A stretch of 64,000 nt of DNA from Gemmataceae bacterium (GTDB lineage Bacteria > Planctomycetota > Planctomycetia > Gemmatales > Gemmataceae), in assembly GCA_009692005.1 (NCBI GenBank), contig SHZZ01000001.1:1-64000 (forward strand), in the 5' to 3' direction. The notes below the pieces were generated by a model. The model had not been told where the DNA came from, ran no database searches, and saw nothing but the letters and a program-made list of their open reading frames with translations. Shown in pieces: positions 60,726 to 64,000 of the stretch. Positions within the stretch are counted from its first letter, which is position 1; the number at the start of each line of letters is the position of its first letter. The position numbers were made by a program, and so were the translations under genes.

Positions 60726-62549
60726 GTGTTCCGAAAAAATGTTTTGCGGTTGGCCCTGGTTGCCCTTTGCCTTCCCTTGATTACTTCCCATCCAGTAACT
60801 GCCGATCCCTTGACACAGGACATTACCGAGGAATTTAAGCGAATTTACTCGAGCAAGGAGGATCCGCAACGGAAAACCAAGCTTACCAGCCTGGTTGAGG
60901 GAAGCCTTTCACTTGGGCAATTAAGCCGGATTATCCGCCTGCCGGACTGGCAATATGTGGAAAAAACCATGGCCTTGGGCGATGCCAATATTGAAGTCAG
61001 AAACTCTGCCATAAAAGCGTTCAAGTCCCGTAGCCACAAAGTCTTGCAAACGGGCAACAATGAAGAAAAACTGGAAATTGCGGTTCTGGTAGGTGAAACG
61101 GCATTTTCTAATTTGAATGATGAGACTTCGGAATTCCTGGACCAGATGGCTCAGCGCAGCAAGTATTTGCGCAAAGAACTGGGGGATTTTGGTCCGGATC
61201 TGGCGAAAATGGCGCGGTCGGGTAGTCCGGGCTTGGTTCGCGCCAGTGTTTTAGCCATGAGCAAAATCGAAACCAATCCGGCATTATTTGCCGAGGTGGT
61301 AGGCGACCTTCTTTCCAGTTCAAATGCCAATCGGGTAGAAAACCGTCGATCGGCCGCTGAAGGAATGAATTTTCGGCTGAAGATTGTGGGCCAATTGCTG
61401 CGAGAAATTCGCGTTGTCCGTACTCAGGATAATGTGGGGCTGGTCACGGATCTCCTCGACACCAGCCGGTTACTTTTCCCAATTGCCATAAAAGCCCTCA
61501 ATGACAAGGATGCCTTGGTGAGAGAAAATATCACCTTGGCTTGCAGGAATGCCACCGCCACCATTGTGGAAGTTGATTACATCATCCCAAGAGGCGAGGT
61601 GGAACTGGCTCTCTCGGAAAGACCTGATGTCATGGCAGTTCGCGCCAAGGGGTTTCGCGAAGCCTTGAACCGACATGAACTACTAATTAATGCTTACCGG
61701 GACGCGGGTCATGGCCTGGGTGGCCATGCCATCAACCACGAAAAGGACCTGAAAGTCCGCCTGGCCAGCTTGGATGTCCTGGAAGATTTGGCCATCATCA
61801 GGAGAAAATTGGCGGAATTTGAGTCTTTGCTGGTCCGACTTGAGAAGCTTGCTGGATTGGCGGTTCCTAATTCCTCCAAAGCGGTTTCGTTCGATCTCTT
61901 TCCCGATTCCCACTTGCAGGAGCTGGTCAATAATTTGTCGACAGCCTTGCTGGACACCAACGCCAAGGTCCGTTTGAACACGGTGGATGTCTTGGATGTC
62001 ATGTTTATTATGCCGGATTTGCAAACCCGTTTGCTGAAGGCGCCCGGCGATTTGGTCAAGAACCTGGCCCAGGTTGCTGGAAGAGATTCGAACAAAATGG
62101 TCAAGTATGGCGCTATCCGGTCCTTGAAACGCATTGCACCCTTAAAATACGAGACGGTTATTCAGAGCTTGGGTTTGGCGCTTTACGATGAGGACCTGGA
62201 TGTCCGCATCGAGGCGGCAAAAGCTTTGGGCCATTACGGTGACAAGGCCCTTCCCGTTTTGCATACCTTCCAGGAAATGGTTGGTCGGGGCGACCCCGAT
62301 GCCCGGATGGCACTCATGCAAACCCTGGAAAAAATGGGCACGGGAGCCCAAAAAGCCCTTGGCGCTGTCAGCAAAAACTTGAAGTCTCATGACCCGCGGG
62401 TTCGGGTGCAAGCTGCGGATACTCTGGGCGCCTTTGGAAAATTATCCCAGGCCCAGGTTCCTGCTTTGAATGCCCGCTTGGACGACCCTGACTCGTCCGT
62501 CCGCAATGCGGTCAGTTCGGCCTTGTTGAAAATTCGTTCGGAGCGTTAG
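60726..62549 (+). CDS. Secreted HEAT-repeat protein
   Basis: A 607-residue alpha-solenoid protein with an N-terminal signal segment (LRLALVALCLPLITSHPVTAD). Repeats of about 35-40 residues with hydrophobic and Asp/Arg positions recur, most clearly toward the C-terminus: YDEDLDVRIEAAKALGHYGDKALPVL, SHDPRVRVQAADTLGAFGKLSQAQVPAL and DDPDSSVRNAVSSALLKI. A protein-interaction scaffold role is expected. The start is a GTG at 60726, because GGAG lies 7 bases upstream and the signal peptide begins right there; a TTG at 60675 would add 17 residues. The target is unknown. Confidence 0.8.
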   Translation: MFRKNVLRLALVALCLPLITSHPVTADPLTQDITEEFKRIYSSKEDPQRKTKLTSLVEGSLSLGQLSRIIRLPDWQYVEKTMALGDANIEVRNSAIKAFKSRSHKVLQTGNNEEKLEIAVLVGETAFSNLNDETSEFLDQMAQRSKYLRKELGDFGPDLAKMARSGSPGLVRASVLAMSKIETNPALFAEVVGDLLSSSNANRVENRRSAAEGMNFRLKIVGQLLREIRVVRTQDNVGLVTDLLDTSRLLFPIAIKALNDKDALVRENITLACRNATATIVEVDYIIPRGEVELALSERPDVMAVRAKGFREALNRHELLINAYRDAGHGLGGHAINHEKDLKVRLASLDVLEDLAIIRRKLAEFESLLVRLEKLAGLAVPNSSKAVSFDLFPDSHLQELVNNLSTALLDTNAKVRLNTVDVLDVMFIMPDLQTRLLKAPGDLVKNLAQVAGRDSNKMVKYGAIRSLKRIAPLKYETVIQSLGLALYDEDLDVRIEAAKALGHYGDKALPVLHTFQEMVGRGDPDARMALMQTLEKMGTGAQKALGAVSKNLKSHDPRVRVQAADTLGAFGKLSQAQVPALNARLDDPDSSVRNAVSSALLKIRSER

Positions 62550-62569
62550 TTAATCCAGGATTCGGTGTT

Positions 62570-62884
62570 TTACATTGAGGGTTCAATGACGGCGCTCATG
62601 GAACCTGCGCAATTTTTGTTGCTCCAGGGATCTGGGCCAAAGGATTGGATTTGATCCCGCTTCAATTCCGCCAATTCCTTGCTGGTGGTCAAGACAATTG
62701 CTCGACCGGCCTGGTCCACTTCCAAGGCAATTAAAAAAGCTTTCTCTTTCGGGTGCCCGAAAAGCGCCTGCATCATGTGGATCACATATTCATAGGTGTG
62801 ATCGTCGTCATTCAAAAGAATGACATGATAAGGGGGAAGGATTTTGGTCTGGTTGAAAACTTCGGGTTCTACAGTCATTGTCAT
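62570..62884 (-). CDS. clpS: ATP-dependent Clp protease adaptor ClpS
   Basis: A 104-residue ClpS adaptor that brings N-degron substrates to ClpA or ClpC. The conserved binding segment is PPYHVILLNDDDHTYEYVIHMMQALFGHP (Asn-Asp-Asp motif), followed by KAFLIALEVDQAGRAIVLTTSKELAELKRDQI. The family normally has an H-x-x-G-R-A/K-V pattern here given as VDQAGRAIV. It is encoded 22 bases after the stop of the GAF/PP2C phosphatase gene on the same strand, so both may share a transcript. No Clp ATPase gene is in the window. Confidence 0.92.
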   Translation of the reverse strand: MTMTVEPEVFNQTKILPPYHVILLNDDDHTYEYVIHMMQALFGHPKEKAFLIALEVDQAGRAIVLTTSKELAELKRDQIQSFGPDPWSNKNCAGSMSAVIEPSM

Positions 62885-62906
62885 GGGCAGTCCCCGCCGA
62901 CTATTC

Positions 62907-64000
62907 TTAGGAAACTCTGCTCACAGCCACAATGGTGATGTCATCGTGGGGGTATTGCCGCCCTACTGTGTGATTTCTAATGGCGTTGACGACGCAGTTC
63001 AAAACATTATGTGGGGAAGTATCCTTGCAACCGGTCAAACAATCCAGCAAGCCTTTGGTGCCAAAGGCGACATTGGCAACGCTCATGGCATCGGGCACGC
63101 CGTCAGAATACATTAAAATGGCTTCCCCTGGTTTCAAAATAAAATCAACAGACTCATAAGGGAAGCTGTCCATAATGCCCAGGGGCAGCCCCGCGGTTTC
63201 CATGGGAACCGAGTCCAATGGCGTGGAACCGTCTCCCTTGATGAGTAGCGGAGACATATGCCCGGCGTTCACCAAAGAAACCGTATTGCTTTCCGGGTTG
63301 AGAATCGCAGTGATCAAGGTCACAAACCGGTCCAGTTGACTGGTGTGGGGATAGAGGACTTCGTTTAATTTGATGATGGCATCTTTTGGGGTTGGTTCCG
63401 TGATAAGCGCAAGGCGGGTTTCCGAGGAGAGCTTGGCCATGAATAAAGCGGCGGCAACCCCTTTCCCTGCCACATCGCCCACGGTTACCGCCATGCAATT
63501 GTCCTTCAAAGGCACAAAGCCATAGTAATCCCCGCCAACCTGCTGAGCGGGTTGGTAATGCGCGGCAAATTCGAAATGGGGAATTTTCGGAAAGCTGGTT
63601 GGCAGAAAACTGAGTTGCACCTGATTGGCCAGTTCCAAATCTCTTTTGATTCTTTCCTGGGAAAGTGAGTTCTGGTGAAACTTGGCGTTTTCCAGGGCGG
63701 CCCCGGACTGGTTGGCCACACCCCACAACAATTTCAAATCATCCTGGGTAAATTTCTTGCTGCGGTCCTGCGTGTCTACTTGAATCACACCGAAGGGTTT
63801 CCCATCCACCGCGGTCAGGGGCACGCACATGACCGAACGGATGCGGAAATCAACCACGCTTTGGCTCGATTGCACGCGGCTATCCGAACTGGCGTCATCG
63901 CTCAGGAAGGCCTGATTTTCCTCCAGGCACTGGCGGACAATACTTTTACTGAAGCGGGCGTTGGCCTCGTCATTTTGCCTGCGCGTGCGAATGACCTTGG
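62907..64000 (-). CDS. GAF and SpoIIE-type PP2C phosphatase domain protein (N-terminus off window)
   Basis: At least 364 residues; the frame stays open to the right edge. From the edge the translation runs KVIRTRRQNDEANARFSKS... into a GAF-like domain (RSVMCVPLTAVDGKPFGVIQVDTQD), a coiled linker (QERIKRDLELANQVQLSFLP) and a SpoIIE/PP2C domain with GGDYYGFVPLKDNCMAVTVGDVAGKGVAAALFMA, NAGHMSPLLIKGDG and DDITIVAVSRVS. Metal-binding Asp residues are conserved. Such proteins dephosphorylate anti-anti-sigma factors in partner-switching stress systems; no partner is visible here. A GTG at 63875 is not the true start because the protein clearly continues upstream. Confidence 0.88.
   Translation of the reverse strand, partial: KVIRTRRQNDEANARFSKSIVRQCLEENQAFLSDDASSDSRVQSSQSVVDFRIRSVMCVPLTAVDGKPFGVIQVDTQDRSKKFTQDDLKLLWGVANQSGAALENAKFHQNSLSQERIKRDLELANQVQLSFLPTSFPKIPHFEFAAHYQPAQQVGGDYYGFVPLKDNCMAVTVGDVAGKGVAAALFMAKLSSETRLALITEPTPKDAIIKLNEVLYPHTSQLDRFVTLITAILNPESNTVSLVNAGHMSPLLIKGDGSTPLDSVPMETAGLPLGIMDSFPYESVDFILKPGEAILMYSDGVPDAMSVANVAFGTKGLLDCLTGCKDTSPHNVLNCVVNAIRNHTVGRQYPHDDITIVAVSRVS

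Noticed and set aside
1-64000. tRNA, rRNA or CRISPR array
   Set aside because: I read the intergenic gaps and saw no cloverleaf with tRNA loop sequences, no rRNA-like stretch and no regular repeat-spacer array.

Overview
The window looks like chromosome from a planctomycete, most likely of the Gemmata/Pirellula type. This is inferred from gene content, not from a marker gene. The signs are two DUF1501 Tat-exported proteins, a DUF1559-type pseudopilin, a VIT/von Willebrand A protein, many secreted beta-propeller and HEAT-like proteins, a SpoIIE/GAF phosphatase and a double-length UvrA. Genes are tightly packed on both strands. I found no rRNA, tRNA, CRISPR array, phage gene or intact insertion sequence.

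Layout. 0-10 kb: a cut-off pseudopilin; an AT-rich gap; a methyltransferase; a molybdopterin oxidoreductase divergent from a membrane protein that overlaps a TiaS-like GIDDTD protein; two convergent DUF1501 genes sharing a terminator; and a TadE/TadG pair. 10-19.5 kb, all plus strand: purF, smpB, a glycosyltransferase, a tandem LPS-kinase-like protein, a lipoprotein peptidase, separate coaB and coaC genes, an SMP-30-type propeller and a PD40-type propeller. 19.5-28 kb, all minus strand: a Gfo/Idh/MocA oxidoreductase, a class III aminotransferase, a metal ABC permease, a YraQ/ArsP-like permease, a histidine-rich DUF1980-like partner, and two secreted CxxC paralogues. This run looks like a metal (probably zinc) handling cluster. 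28-40 kb: accA, a GT87-like and a GT39-like membrane glycosyltransferase, ferredoxin-NADP reductase, a sugar isomerase-like protein, a VIT/vWA protein, a small hydrolase, and an ECF sigma factor with its probable anti-sigma factor. 40-49.2 kb: a 2308-residue double UvrA with a duplicated C-terminal module of unknown function, then a NikK-like protein and a NikM/NikL-like fusion. 49.2-64 kb: a MutS2 without an Smr domain, thiO, holB-tmk, lipA, two cyclophilins, a WD40 protein, a large esterase-like protein lacking the nucleophile serine, a zinc-ribbon membrane protein, a HEAT protein, clpS and the start-truncated GAF/PP2C phosphatase.

Non-coding structure. The clearest items are a 66-bp cloverleaf-like repeat at 55007-55072, a 24-bp inverted repeat around 42 bp at 27993-28082, a bidirectional terminator at 6577-6608, a terminator at 34491-34521, and candidate promoters before the first DUF1501 gene, the SMP-30 gene and the ECF sigma gene. 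Several tail-to-tail gene pairs share or nearly share their stop codons.

The items most likely to be new biology are the C-terminal repeat module of the double UvrA, the TiaS-like gene in a bacterium, the six-gene metal cluster with its CxxC paralogues, the tandem kinase protein, and the two intergenic repeats. Functions are read from motifs and neighbourhood only; no database search was possible.
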